From Agapanthus africanus (Eukaryota > Streptophyta > Magnoliopsida > Asparagales > Amaryllidaceae): a DNA stretch of 64,000 bases. Below, piece after piece: positions 8,601 through 17,873 of this stretch. Every line of letters starts with the position of its first letter. Position 1 is the stretch's first letter. The stretch covers positions 754,051,632-754,115,631 of the forward strand of contig CM057340.1 in assembly GCA_030015575.1 (NCBI GenBank). Direction: 5' to 3'. Under the pieces are notes generated by a model that saw only the letters and a list, made by a program, of their open reading frames with translations, did not search any database and had not been told where the DNA came from. Position numbers and translations under genes: made by a program.

Positions 8601-10202
8601 AGTTCATCGGATGAATCCGAGGAATATGTGGCGAGCTGTCATATGATCTCCCATTCGACCACGAACGATGAAGGGACTTCTGGCACTGAAACGCTGGGGG
8701 CAAATGCCGAATCAAGAGCCCCAGGGTTATCGGTTGAAATGATTAGCGCGTTTCTTAATGAAGCTCGGTTGAAAAGCAAAGCTGATCGAGAACGCGAGAC
8801 GGCTATATTCGAAAGGGCCAAGCGCCAGCGACTTGAGGAAGGAGCTGAAATGATCCCGCTGGAGCAAAATGCCTCCACCGCTGACAAAAGCCAATTCAAG
8901 ATAAAAAAGAAGTTTGCTAAGGCCATATCGATGGACATGAATCTACCACCCTCTGAAGAAAAAGTTACTGGCGTGGTGGAAATGCACCCCTCTTATTGCT
9001 TATATCATCAGAAGGTCTCGCATTCCACCCAAGATTGCAAAGCTTTCGATAAGTGGTGGCAAGGATACGTCGCTGATCAACAACGCTTTAAACGGGAAAA
9101 GCGTAAAATTCGTCGGGAGCAAAGAAACACGACCAAAGAGCTTGAAAGAACTGCCAACAATTGTCACATGATTAACACCGCCGGGTCACAAGTGCCTACA
9201 TTTGGGAGCGATTCCGATGAGGAGCTAGGGCTTGGCCCCCTCTTCAAAGAATCCATTTCGGGAAAAGAAGAAGAACAGAAGGCTTGCGAAAATATACAGC
9301 TACGCAATCGGACGCTACCTGAAAAGAATCTCGGACCCTTAAACAAGAAAAACAAAGGGAAAGAGAAGGTCTCTGAAGACATTGCTTTGGATGACCAAGT
9401 CGCGGAAGAGTTAACCGCCAAGAACCCGCCAAAGAGGAGTAAAGTGGATTACAATGTCTTGGCGCATCTGAGAAAGCTACCCTCACAACTCAGCATTCTC
9501 GATGCCTTATTACTATCAAAAGAGGCGAGGGATTCTTTGATTAAGGCCCTACAAGATCCGGACCAGTTCCAAGCCTTCCTAGCCGAACAAAAGATGAAGG
9601 ATGAATTGGAAGAGGTGCACACAGCCGACGTTGCTTTTAGTGATGAAGACCTTCTCCTCGGGACGTGTGAACACAATCGCCCCCTATATGTCTCAGGATA
9701 CTGCCATGACATAAAGATAGGTAAAATCTTGGTCGATAACGGATCGTCTATTAATTTACTCAATGTGCCAGTGTTAAAGGAGATTTGCATGAGTGTCCAA
9801 CACCTCGCCCGAGACAAAATCACCATCCCCGGTTTCGACTCTCAATCCTCAAAGACTCTTGGATCTGTGATATTGACGCTACGCTTCGGGTTGCTCGTCA
9901 CAGACATCAAATTCCATGTTATAGACGCCAAGACGTGCTACAATGCTCTGCTCGGCCGACCATGGCTACACGAGTACAATATCATCCCTTCTACACAGCA
10001 TCAGTGCATGAAGTATTCTAGGGATGGCCTTGAGTACACTGTGGCGGGAGAGTTGAATCCGTTAACGAAGTTCGCAAGTATGAAGATGCCAAGTACTTCT
10101 TACCGAGTTTCGAAGACACGGAAAGGTGTCACAAACCGGAGAACAAAACTAACGCTACCATCCCTATCTTCGGCAGTGACACCGAGGAGGAGGAGGATAT
10201 AA
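5667..10202 (+). CDS. Element B Gag and aspartic protease (first part of a broken polyprotein)
   Basis: The likelier start is the ATG at 5,733, because E's gag begins at the matching place. The N-terminal part repeats SVFxRL-like motifs four times, then is basic. A coiled-coil-like acidic stretch lies around residues 415-470. The retrotransposon gag domain spans about 540-690. A zinc knuckle of unusual spacing (C-x2-H-x4-H-x4-C, in YCPYHRVLGHPIEDC) is near residue 800 and a divergent one (YCLYHQKVSHSTQDC) near 1,110. The retropepsin-like protease around 1,330-1,450 has VDNGSS at its active site, the form common in plant gypsy elements. Gag packages the RNA and protease cuts the polyprotein. 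The frame ends at 10,202 after a frameshift near 10,080. Confidence 0.93.
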   Translation: MVAYGFQVAKIWSFVWRRTQASMDSNCTNSAKCRCNGRSTSPGGVAYGPQAASFLTLPVDQVTQATTGLFFGTMIPPASFSAPIPAPEVGKKSVFNRLTVSTTSVDRSPATKPTASVFTKLGQNYKVVVPKRATAAASKVIKPASPIRGSVFTRLTVHTPPPAGQKASVFDRLTSAVTPHSNKGQQKTISISEPVPTARRARRRHWRRVRKAGGNSPSGITPPAPMVKVNAAVPTGNIFELLRRVRKNSPTATLKRSPPPAERVPETKQEQPPQRLSSKIYKVWRRVQDSVIDPDHFRRQKKAKVEKNKNRPIKQQGATNARMPTSTAPSTSMVHKRKRPEKAPVTLTKFKSGEPKRPKSGGIIVHTVYMASGKEESRTSTGHRPLTRSVTKAQEQQQKLQEMMTTMAALTEPKENPGTSLDERQEEETDAEFLRRVLEKRDKEAAEQAANIQRMGLLFQDMIGMMIQQDPPTEEPPIVLGDDRGETSNPQPVLSTAKEDTISKTDLDEYIAQQIKVHHAAEAAGHVVQTGRPYPGWYDQIKYPPGYTIPKFHVYKGTGNPHQHIAQFRALCGNTGGDDKLLLRQFVGSLSDTAFEWYSELPNDSIKTFAEMELLFTQRFASASERIPMTALINARVKPGETWVQYAIRWRNLWSKCEQRIEEAPAVGMFVGTLDPQATISQFMMFFKPTSFQALIDKLAQMDQMGHKPPLPKPDSRNDKGKGKAIIVANAQQQPSDSKPVARPNNTRPYVPLEDRMGRPYSFPRDKTRRLFELALRNRLINLPDPKRPLQPNDANEPNYCPYHRVLGHPIEDCYVFKNWLENQYRQGKFALSDKWKVNPPQPHTSKGTNTPGATCSVIEETPWEVVLSAKTRRMLNDLQTCPAVKWKNPLEPQVIEGMLKPRPTPKTDGGSSSAHSHPSKSSKKKKKKSKKPMKPGDKRTDLQKQIDALDEYNQKARTPTTLQDFLDHVFQKEDEGESSSDESEEYVASCHMISHSTTNDEGTSGTETLGANAESRAPGLSVEMISAFLNEARLKSKADRERETAIFERAKRQRLEEGAEMIPLEQNASTADKSQFKIKKKFAKAISMDMNLPPSEEKVTGVVEMHPSYCLYHQKVSHSTQDCKAFDKWWQGYVADQQRFKREKRKIRREQRNTTKELERTANNCHMINTAGSQVPTFGSDSDEELGLGPLFKESISGKEEEQKACENIQLRNRTLPEKNLGPLNKKNKGKEKVSEDIALDDQVAEELTAKNPPKRSKVDYNVLAHLRKLPSQLSILDALLLSKEARDSLIKALQDPDQFQAFLAEQKMKDELEEVHTADVAFSDEDLLLGTCEHNRPLYVSGYCHDIKIGKILVDNGSSINLLNVPVLKEICMSVQHLARDKITIPGFDSQSSKTLGSVILTLRFGLLVTDIKFHVIDAKTCYNALLGRPWLHEYNIIPSTQHQCMKYSRDGLEYTVAGELNPLTKFASMKMPSTSYRVSKTRKGVTNRRTKLTLPSLSSAVTPRRRRI

Positions 10203-10354
10203 TTTATTCAGGTCCATCCCAGTCCACCAGGCCAGGACCATCCGTTCCTTCATTAATCTTCGGCAGTGATTCAGAGGATGAAGTTCACGCTGTATTCCCT
10301 GCTCGGCTATCAATACAAGTTTCTGCTGATGAAGAGCGAAGTCTGCAGATAACC

Positions 10355-11902
10355 ATGATGCCGATTGAACATTACAAAGAACTGGATGCACTCAACACCA
10401 ACAGCGTAGAAGAATTGCACACATTCTATATTCCTCCCGGACGAAAAGGCGAGAAGGAAATCCTATTCTACCGTTCTGAAGAAAACAAGGTGGAAAAAGA
10501 AATTTGGCATGGCGCGGATCCCACGCTCGACAGGCTTCAGCCCATCCGTCTTCCCAGATATTATACCAAAGGTTTGAAGAAACTGTTGAAGCGCCAGGCA
10601 ATACCTTTCGAACAAACCGTTAGAAAGGCCAAATTCTATGACAAAGTATGGAACGTTCCCGGGACTCAATGCAAATTGCCTAACGGGAGAATAGAAACAA
10701 AAGGGCTCGGGTACATCCGGTCAAAGAAAAGGGAGCCATTAGACAGCTGTTATGTCATGTATGACTTCGATGAAGAAGCGGACGCTCAATGGGAGGACGC
10801 TAATCCTGAGCCAGCAAAAGTTCCTGATGCAAAACCGCCCAGTCCATCATTTGAAGACCAGATGGGCAAACTTATAAGGAATGCGGGTCAAAAAGCCCGA
10901 GATGATCACAATCGTGAAATAGCAATTTATGAGAAAGCCAAGACACAGCGCCTCCTTCAACAGGCGGTGAAGGATGAAAATACCGCTCCTTGTCAACCTG
11001 CTACAAAAGAAGTTCGACGCGAAAGCAAAAACAAGTTGAAAGACAAGAAAGGCGCTCGACAACCACAAAGCAGAGCTAAGAAGCCACGCATCCGAGGGTC
11101 GAGCGTTATTGACCTAGCCCTCATGAAGAAAATGGGTCGAGCATACTCGTTTCCTCGGAGCAAAACAAGGAAAATACTTGATCTTGCTCTAAAACATCGA
11201 ATGCTTACACTGCCAGAGTCTAAACACCCTGAGCAAGCAGGCGAAGTCTCCAACCCAAATTATTGCTCTTACCATCGAGTAGTAGGGCATCCGCTTGAAG
11301 ATTGTTTCACCTTTAAGAATTGGGTTGAGGACCAATATCAGCTTGGCAAATTCGCGTTGTCTGACAACTGGAGGGTAGCGCCGCCGCAAAAGCACGAACC
11401 CGAAAACACCAGGATAGAACCAACTCCGCATTGGGGTTGGCAGAAAATTCGCACTTGCCACGTGATAACAATATTAAAAGAAGAGTCCGAGGACATGAAC
11501 AGCCTTCCTCGGTGCTTTGAAAACAGCAGCGATGAGGTAATCTCAGAATTTCCCCCAGCTCCAAAAGAACTAGAGGATGGAATACATACTACTGCAGATA
11601 ACCTCAGGAAAATCGAGTTGGGGACGGTAAATGATCCGCGACCGACATTCGTCAGCGAGCTGCTGTCTGAAGAGAGGGTGGCTGCGTTAAAAGACGTTCT
11701 TGTGCAGCATAAAGATTGCTTCGCATGGAACTATTCCGAGATGCCAAGACTAGATCCAGAAGTCGCTGTACATAGACTAGCAATATCCCCAAACGTCAAA
11801 CCAGTCAAACAGGCGCCGAGAAGAATGCGGCTCGAGCTTGAAATGAGCATCAACGCCGAAGTCAAAAAGCTGATAGACTCCGGCTTTATCCATGAAGTTT
11901 AA
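10355..11902 (+). CDS. Element B polyprotein, linker with repeated Gag-type knuckle module and start of reverse transcriptase
   Basis: Coding potential in this frame actually resumes from about 10,085, where it replaces the gag-protease frame. Around residue 260-350 lies a second copy of the gag C-terminal module (YSFPRSKTRK, then a C-x2-H-x4-H-x4-C knuckle YCSYHRVVGHPLEDC and FKNWVEDQY), so the module sits on both sides of the protease. The C-terminal 90 residues are the start of reverse transcriptase (SGFIHEV). An in-frame TAA at 11,900-11,902 interrupts a normally continuous RT domain; a point mutation is the simplest cause. Confidence 0.9.
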   Translation: MMPIEHYKELDALNTNSVEELHTFYIPPGRKGEKEILFYRSEENKVEKEIWHGADPTLDRLQPIRLPRYYTKGLKKLLKRQAIPFEQTVRKAKFYDKVWNVPGTQCKLPNGRIETKGLGYIRSKKREPLDSCYVMYDFDEEADAQWEDANPEPAKVPDAKPPSPSFEDQMGKLIRNAGQKARDDHNREIAIYEKAKTQRLLQQAVKDENTAPCQPATKEVRRESKNKLKDKKGARQPQSRAKKPRIRGSSVIDLALMKKMGRAYSFPRSKTRKILDLALKHRMLTLPESKHPEQAGEVSNPNYCSYHRVVGHPLEDCFTFKNWVEDQYQLGKFALSDNWRVAPPQKHEPENTRIEPTPHWGWQKIRTCHVITILKEESEDMNSLPRCFENSSDEVISEFPPAPKELEDGIHTTADNLRKIELGTVNDPRPTFVSELLSEERVAALKDVLVQHKDCFAWNYSEMPRLDPEVAVHRLAISPNVKPVKQAPRRMRLELEMSINAEVKKLIDSGFIHEV

Positions 11903-13081
11903 TACCCTGAATGGATCGCTAACATCGTCCCGGTGATGAAGAAAAATGGGACAGTGCGCATATGCGTAGACTTCCGGGATCTTAATAAAGCTTGCTCGAA
12001 GGATGATTTCCCAGTGCCAGTCACTGAACTGATGATAGACAACACATCCACTCATGAAGTTTTCTCCTTCATGGACGGCTCATCGGGGTATAACCAGATA
12101 AAAATGCATCCTGAAGATCAGAAGCATACGGCCTTCAGGACCCCTCTAGGTATATTCTGTTATAAAGTGATGCCCTTCGGTTTAAAGAACGCCGGTGCTA
12201 CTTATCAGAGGGCCATGACAAAGATCTTCAACGACCTTATTCATGAAATCGTCGAATGCTATATCGACGATCTCGTGGTTAAAAGCAAATCATATGAAGA
12301 ACACCTCGAGCATTTGAAGACCGTGTTTCAACGCCTTCGACAATACAACTTGAAGATGAACCCGCTCAAATGTGCGTTCGGGGTTTCCTCGGGCAAATTC
12401 CTGGGATTCGTTGTTCGACACCGAGGTATTGAAATAGATCCGTCAAAGATTAAAGCGATCATGGAAATGCCTCCGCCAAGAACTCTTAAACAGTTGCGAT
12501 CTCTCCAAGGAAAGCTTGCATACATTCGACGGTTTATCGCTAATCTTTCAGGAAAGTGCCGTCCTTACAGTCACCTAATGAAGAAGGGAACCCCATTCGT
12601 TTGGGATCACAAATGCCAGGCTGCATTGGATGAGATCAAGCAGTATCTGCAAAACCCTCCGGTGTTGGCTGCTCCAGTTAAGGGAAAGCCTCTCATTCTT
12701 TACACGACCGCCCTTGAAGGTTCTTTAGGTGCATTATGGGCACAGAAGAATGACCAGGGGAAAGAAAGAGCACTCTACTACTTAAGTCGGGTTCTGCTGG
12801 GGGCAGAAAGCAATTACTCCCCCATTGAAAAACACTGCCTGGCATTGATCTTCGCAATAACAAAGCTTAGACATTACGTATTAGCGCACGAAGTCCATCT
12901 CATTTCAAAAGTGGACCCTCTCAAATATTTAATGTCAAAGGCCATCTTGACAGGACGACTCGCTAAATGGGCTCTACTCTTAATGGAGTTCTCGATAACA
13001 TATCGACCCCTCAAGGCAGTGAAGGGTCAGGCCATAGCCGACTTCCTTGCTGAGCACCCAATACCAGCTGACTTCCTTTAA
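11903..13081 (+). CDS. Element B reverse transcriptase and native RNase H
   Basis: Same frame as the preceding segment; the first internal ATG is at 11,933. RT motifs are clear: VDFRDLNKACSKDDFP, FMDGSSGYNQI, MPFGLKNAGATYQRAM and the catalytic YIDD at 12,260-12,271. The RT connection follows (FLGFVVRHRGIEIDP, LRSLQGKLAYIRRFI). The Ty3-type RNase H from about 12,690 keeps the EKHCLAL and IADFLAEHP regions but has TALEGSLGAL where the first catalytic aspartate is expected, as is known for Tat elements that gained a second RNase H. A frameshift near 13,075 ends the frame at 13,081. Confidence 0.93.
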   Translation, partial: YPEWIANIVPVMKKNGTVRICVDFRDLNKACSKDDFPVPVTELMIDNTSTHEVFSFMDGSSGYNQIKMHPEDQKHTAFRTPLGIFCYKVMPFGLKNAGATYQRAMTKIFNDLIHEIVECYIDDLVVKSKSYEEHLEHLKTVFQRLRQYNLKMNPLKCAFGVSSGKFLGFVVRHRGIEIDPSKIKAIMEMPPPRTLKQLRSLQGKLAYIRRFIANLSGKCRPYSHLMKKGTPFVWDHKCQAALDEIKQYLQNPPVLAAPVKGKPLILYTTALEGSLGALWAQKNDQGKERALYYLSRVLLGAESNYSPIEKHCLALIFAITKLRHYVLAHEVHLISKVDPLKYLMSKAILTGRLAKWALLLMEFSITYRPLKAVKGQAIADFLAEHPIPADFL

Positions 13082-14943
13082 ACTGCGATCTTCCAGACGA
13101 ACATGCGTTTGATGCGATCGATGGTGATAATACCCGATGGGAGCTTTATTTTGACGGAGCATCTTCCGTGAAGAAGCGCAAACAAAGTACCTCTATAATC
13201 AAATCAGGGGTAGGACTCATCTTTATTACTCCACCAGGAGGGATAATACGCTACGCGTTCTCCCTGACGGAACCGAGGACAAACAACGAAGCCGAATATG
13301 AAGCTCTGATAGCGGGCCTCGAGATCGCCATTGACATGGGAATTGAAAACCTCCTCATATACGGAGATTCGCAACTGGTCGTTAGTCAAGTAAACGGCGA
13401 TTACCAAACATTCAAACCGGAGTTAGTAAAATACGGTGAAAAGGTGCAACAACTGTTAACCCAAATTCCCTCCTATACTTTGGAGAGCATACCACGCGCG
13501 GATAACAGCAAAGCGGACGCGTTGGCCAAACTCGCTAAAGAAATGGCTGACGAGAACCTCGATGACGTTAGAATCATAGTACAAAGTCGTCAGGTGCTCG
13601 CCCCCGCAGAAATACCTTCGGAATCACCCGAAGAGAAGGGAGTGACTGAACAAGCGACCTTGCAAATAAAAGAACATGAGAAGGTTGAGGATTGGAGGGG
13701 AGTCTTTATAGACTACTTCAAGTCCCACCAAATGCCTGAAGATGCGTCCGCAAGACATCAACTCATAAAACGAGCTCTGTCCTTCGCCTTCGTCAATGAT
13801 ACTCTCTACAAGAGGTCATTCGATTCTCTGTGGCTGAGATGCTTAGGACCGGACGAATCGGAAAGAGTCGTTCAGGAAATTCATGACGGAATCTGCGGTT
13901 CACACCAAGCAGGTCCAAAGATGAAGTTGAAGATCAAACGGATGGGCTATTACTGGCCCACGATGATTCAAGACTGCATCGAATATGCGAAGCAATGTCA
14001 CTCATGCCAGATTCATGGGGACTTCATCCACCAGCACCCAAATCCGCTGCATCCAACGGTAGCTAGCTGGCCATTCGAAATGTGGGGGACTGATATAGTC
14101 GGCCCCATCGAGCCAGCATCGTCTAAAGGACATCGTTTCATCCTAGCGACGACTGACTACTTCTCTAAGTGGGCAGAAGCAGTACCATTGAGAGAAGTGA
14201 AGACGGAGAATATCCTTCATTTCTTCAAAACGCACGTCATATATCGGTTTGGAACTCCGAGGCGGATCATCTCCGATAACGGGCCAGCGTACCGAAGTCA
14301 TAAAATCAGCCGCTTCGCACAGCAGCATAACATAGACTGGAGATATTCCTCAGTCTATAATCCACGAGCTAACGGTCTTGCCGAGGCCTTCAACAAGACC
14401 TTGACGAAAATTATAAAGAAAACAGTGTCCCGAAATAAGAAAGACTGGCATGAGAGACTGCAAGAAGCTCTTTGGGCGTATCGAACTACGTTCAAGACAG
14501 CCACAAACACAACGCCATACGCGTTGGTGTTCGGTACGGAAGCAGTACTCCCTCTCGAGATAGAGTTACCCTCTCTACGAGTGGCAGTTCACCACGAGCT
14601 AACGGACGAAGAAAATGCTCACCTTCGGCTTGAGGAGCTTGACGCCCTTGATGAAACTAGGCTCATAGCACAACAAAATCTGGAAGCTTATAAAGCAAAG
14701 ATGACGCGCTCATACGAAAGATTGATCCGACCGAGGACATTCCACCAAGGCGAACTCGTGCTAGTGGTCAAAAGGCCTATGATCCCCAATCGCGCCAAGC
14801 GGGGAAAATTCGAGCCGAACTGTGAAGGCCCGTACGTCATAGATAAAGTCTACCAGGGTGGGGCCTATCTACTTATGGACAAGCATGGTGAAAGGCCTTT
14901 CAGGCCGATAAACGGTCGCTTCCTAAAGAAATACTACGCTTAA
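13082..14943 (+). CDS. Element B second RNase H (archaeal type) and integrase
   Basis: The coding signal enters this frame about 13,082, before the first ATG at 13,168. The second RNase H spans about 13,138-13,560 and keeps all acidic positions: ELYFDGASS, NNEAEYEALIAGLEIA, YGDSQLVV and ADNSKADALAKLA. Integrase follows, with an HHCC zinc finger (IHDGICGSHQAG, CIEYAKQCHSC) and the DD(35)E core: MWGTDIVGP, IISDNGPAYRS, NPRANGLAEAFN. The C-terminal domain (GELVLVVKRP, GPYVIDKVY) ends at FLKKYYA with no chromodomain. The stop at 14,941-14,943 ends the sense coding region. Confidence 0.93.
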
Positions 14944-15339
14944 TGAGCCACAGCCTAGGTCAACGATAGATGACGACGACTATGTCCGCTCGCTATTTTC
15001 CTAAGCTCAAGTTCTATAAGCAGTAGCCAACTTCTCAACAGTGGACCGAAATGTCCTTAAACTAACATCGGACCGAAATGTCCTAAAACTAATAGCAGAC
15101 CGAAACGTCTTTAAACTACTACCGCAGCATCCTTAGGCTGACACAAAAAAAAAAAGAAAAAAAAAAAAGAAAAAACGGTATGTCCATAAACAAAAAAAAG
15201 GGCACGGATGAAAACCCGAAAGGGCTCCGTGAGTAAAAACAGCAGGGCTACCGGCGAGTGTTCGTGAAAACCTGGAAGGGCGCGACCTCGTAAAAAAAAA
15301 GAAGAAAGATTTCCATGTATTATCAAACATGATACAATC

Positions 15340-15445
15340 AAGTGCACGAAAGTATGTGGGGTATGGGATTCGAACGCTGGCGGCTTGGTTCAGCAATGCA
15401 AGGTATTACCAATGAGTATGCTGCTAACACCATATGATATATGGA
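15340..15445 (-). mobile_element. Possible tRNA-derived SINE-like remnant
   Basis: On the minus strand, GCGTTCGAATCCCAT resembles the box B promoter of tRNA genes, and TAGCAGCATACTCATTGG lies upstream at about box A distance. The cloverleaf stems do not pair, so it is not a tRNA gene. It lies in the unique stretch between the two copies of the CACGGATGAAAAC segment. Weak call. Confidence 0.3.
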
Positions 15446-15698
15446 GTGGGATTTGGTAAAACCATATATACTTGTTATAAATATCGTAATTATTATTAAT
15501 ATGGGGAGTTGAAAAGTCAGGATCTCAATAACAAAGGGTGAAAGGATCTCAATAACAAAGGGTAAAAAAAAAAAAACGGTATGTCCATAAGCAAAAAGGG
15601 CACGGATGAAAACCTGAAAGGGCTCCGTGAGTAAAAACAGCAGGGCTACCGGCGAGTGTTCGTGAAAACCTGAAAGGGCGCAACCTCGTTAAAAGACA

Positions 15699-15912
15699 CT
15701 TATAGGGTCTTCTCGACCTTATAAGGAGAAACCACCTGCGTGAGATCCTTACGACTCACAAAGGAGCAACACACTTAGGGATCCCCACGATTCCTAAAAA
15801 GAAAACACACTTGCGAGATCCTCACGACTCGTAAGGAGAACTCTCTTATGGGACCCTCACGGCTCATAGGATTTGAAAGTCTTAAGTCACAGAGACCTAA
15901 ACCTGTGCTTAA
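15699..15912 (+). repeat. Six-hairpin cassette B1
   Basis: Five small hairpins are followed by a larger one. Arms are, in order, CTTATAGGGTC/GACCTTATAAG, GTGAG/CTCAC, TTAGGGATC/GATTCCTAA, CTTGCGAG/CTCGTAAG with a bulged A, TATGGG/CTCATA with a bulged A, then CTTAAG-CACAG/CTGTG-CTTAAG. Loops are about five bases, such as TTCTC, CTTAC and CTCAC. Spacers are A-rich, often GGAGAAA. Function unknown. Confidence 0.8.
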
Positions 15913-16050
15913 GCAAACCCCCACAAACTTTCAATATTGCCCTACAAGTGGCTCAGTATTGACCCTTGTATACAATCCACGGGCGCGAATAAACATTTCC
16001 CTAGCCAAATTTCATCCGTAATTGGGAATACGTTCGCATGGTGAACAACC

Positions 16051-16264
16051 CTTATAAATCCCCTCGATTTATGAGGAGAAAACCCTCCTGTAGGATCCTT
16101 ACGACTTACAGAGGAACAAAACACTTAGGAACCCTCACGATTCTTAAGGAGAAAATACACCTACAAGATCCTCACGACTTGTAGGGAGAAATACCTTCAC
16201 GAGACCCTTACGGCTCATGAAGTCAAAAGTCTTAGCCGACAGGACCCTAACCCTGGTCGCTAAG
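16051..16264 (+). repeat. Six-hairpin cassette B2
   Basis: Same order and loops as B1 with other arm sequences: CTTATAAATC/GATTTATGAG, CTGTAGG/CTTACAG, TTAGGAACC/GATTCTTAA, CCTACAAG/CTTGTAGG, CTTCACGAG/CTCATGAAG, and a closing CTTAG...CTAAG stem with CGAC/GTCG inside. Confidence 0.8.
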
Positions 16265-16389
16265 CCTCCTTTGTTCGACAACGGCAGAGGCAAATGATGA
16301 TTCGCTCCTGGTAATATCCCAGTTGTAGCGGTGCTGATGCCGAAATCGGTGTCCAATTTCAGGTTTACAGCGAAAAGCCAGTAGGCCGC

Positions 16390-16620
16390 ACATGCATACG
16401 AAATAGCCGAAATGATGGGGCGACTTGCAATAAAAAAAGCAGCAAGTAAAAATGTATACATGCAAAATAGCCGAAATGATTGGGCAACTCGTAATAAAAA
16501 GCAACGAGTAAAAAAATAAAAAATATATATAGCCGAAATGATTGGGCACCGCGAAAAATAGCCGAAATGATTGGGCAATCGCGACCTTCGCGATATAAAA
16601 GCTGAAATGATAGAGCATCG
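16390..16620. repeat. GCCGAAATGATTGGGCA repeats
   Basis: About five copies at 30-75-bp spacing, separated by A-rich spacers with short inverted segments such as GACTTGC/GCAAGT. The same phrases occur in A at 29,730-29,830 and in E, reversed, at 34,680-34,900. Confidence 0.75.
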
Positions 16621-16814
16621 CGGAAATAAAATAAAATAAAAGAAGAAATGATAAAACTTTAGCCCTACAGTTAAGATCGCATCGATCCCTGTATACAATC
16701 CAAGGGCGTAAACGAAGAATGAACCATACTTTCCCAGCGGATTCCGTCGGACGACGAATCCCAAACCTCACCGGTTCATTTCAACCGAAGAAGCCAGTGA
16801 CTTCAACAAAAAAT

Positions 16815-17455
16815 TCCTCGACTCACGGATACAAACACTCCTTGACGAGGACCTTCTGATCCGCGTCGACCCGCAGAGCCACCAGTGCCTCCGTAGGAAC
16901 CCTCGACTCGTTTCAAACCCCAAGGAAACAAATAATCCCTAGCAAACTCCTCAACTCACGGATACAAACACTCCTTGACGAGAGCCTTCTGATCCGCGTC
17001 GACCCGCAGAGCCACCAGTGCCTCCGTAGGAACCCTCGACTCATTTCAAACCCCAAGGAAACAAATAATCCTTGGCGCTCGGGAAACAAATAATCCCCAG
17101 CAAACTCCTCAACTCACGGATACAAACACTCCTTGACGAGAGCCTTCTGATCCGCGTCGACCCGCAGAGCCACCAGTGCCTCCGTAGGAACCCTCGACTC
17201 GTTTCAAACCCCAAGGAAACAAATAATCCTTGGCGCTTGGGAAACAAATAACCCCAGCAAACTCCTCGACTCACGGATACAAACACTCCTTGACGAGAGC
17301 TTCCTGATCCGCGTCGACCCGCAGAGCTACCAGAGCCTCCGTAGGAATCCTCGACTCGTTTCAAACCCCAAGGAAACAAATAATCCTTGGCGCTTGGGAA
17401 ACAAATAATCCCAGCAAACTCCTCGACTCACGGATACAAACACTCCATGATGAGA
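16815..17455. repeat. 133-158-bp tandem array in element B, related to E's 131-bp array
   Basis: CTCGACTCACGGATAC-type anchors begin near 16,817, 16,950, 17,107, 17,264 and 17,422, so spacing is 133 then 157-158 bp; the longer unit gained about 24 bp with GGAAACAAATAATCC. The reverse complement contains GCGGGTCGACGCGGATC, a near match to the anchor of the 771-1,900 array. Confidence 0.88.
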
Positions 17456-17659
17456 GCTTCTTAACCCATGTCAACTGTTCCGCTACAACTGCAGACAGAT
17501 CCCCGATTCGTCTCAATTTGTAAGAAGAAGTCTCTGACAGCAAGGAAGTCTTGCTTTTTGAGCAATGGGGCCCTGCAAGTCAATCCAAACTGGTCTCTTG
17601 CATACTATTCACGGGTCTCACTCTCCGAAGTCGAATTTCGACGAGGAGGGAAACAACCA

Positions 17660-17873
17660 CTTACGAATCCTCTCGACTCGTAAGAGGGAAAATTCTCTTA
17701 TAAGATCCTTACGACTTATAAGAGAAAACCACGCTTAGGAATCCTCACGATTCCTAAGGAGAAAATCCACCTGCGAGATCCTCTCGATCCGTAGGGAGAA
17801 AAGTCTCTATGAGACCATCACGGCTTATAGAGTTGAAAAGTCTTAGACAGCAGATCTGAACCTGCGGCCTAAG
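17660..17873 (+). repeat. Six-hairpin cassette B3
   Basis: Arms: CTTACGAATC/GACTCGTAAG, TCTCTTATAAG/CTTATAAGAGA with bulged A, CTTAGGAATC/GATTCCTAAG (perfect), CCTGCGAGATC/GATCCGTAGG, CTCTATGAG/CTTATAGAG, and the closing CTTAG...CTAAG hairpin with GCAG/CTGC. Order and loop classes match B1 and B2. Confidence 0.8.

Noticed and set aside
10203-10354. Programmed frameshift between protease and RT in B
   Set aside because: Coding signal switches frame at about 10,080 with no slippery site or structure I could recognise, and two more lesions follow, so decay is the simpler reading.
15345-15440. tRNA gene on the minus strand
   Set aside because: Box B-like sequence is present but acceptor and T stems do not pair; kept only as a weak SINE-like remnant.
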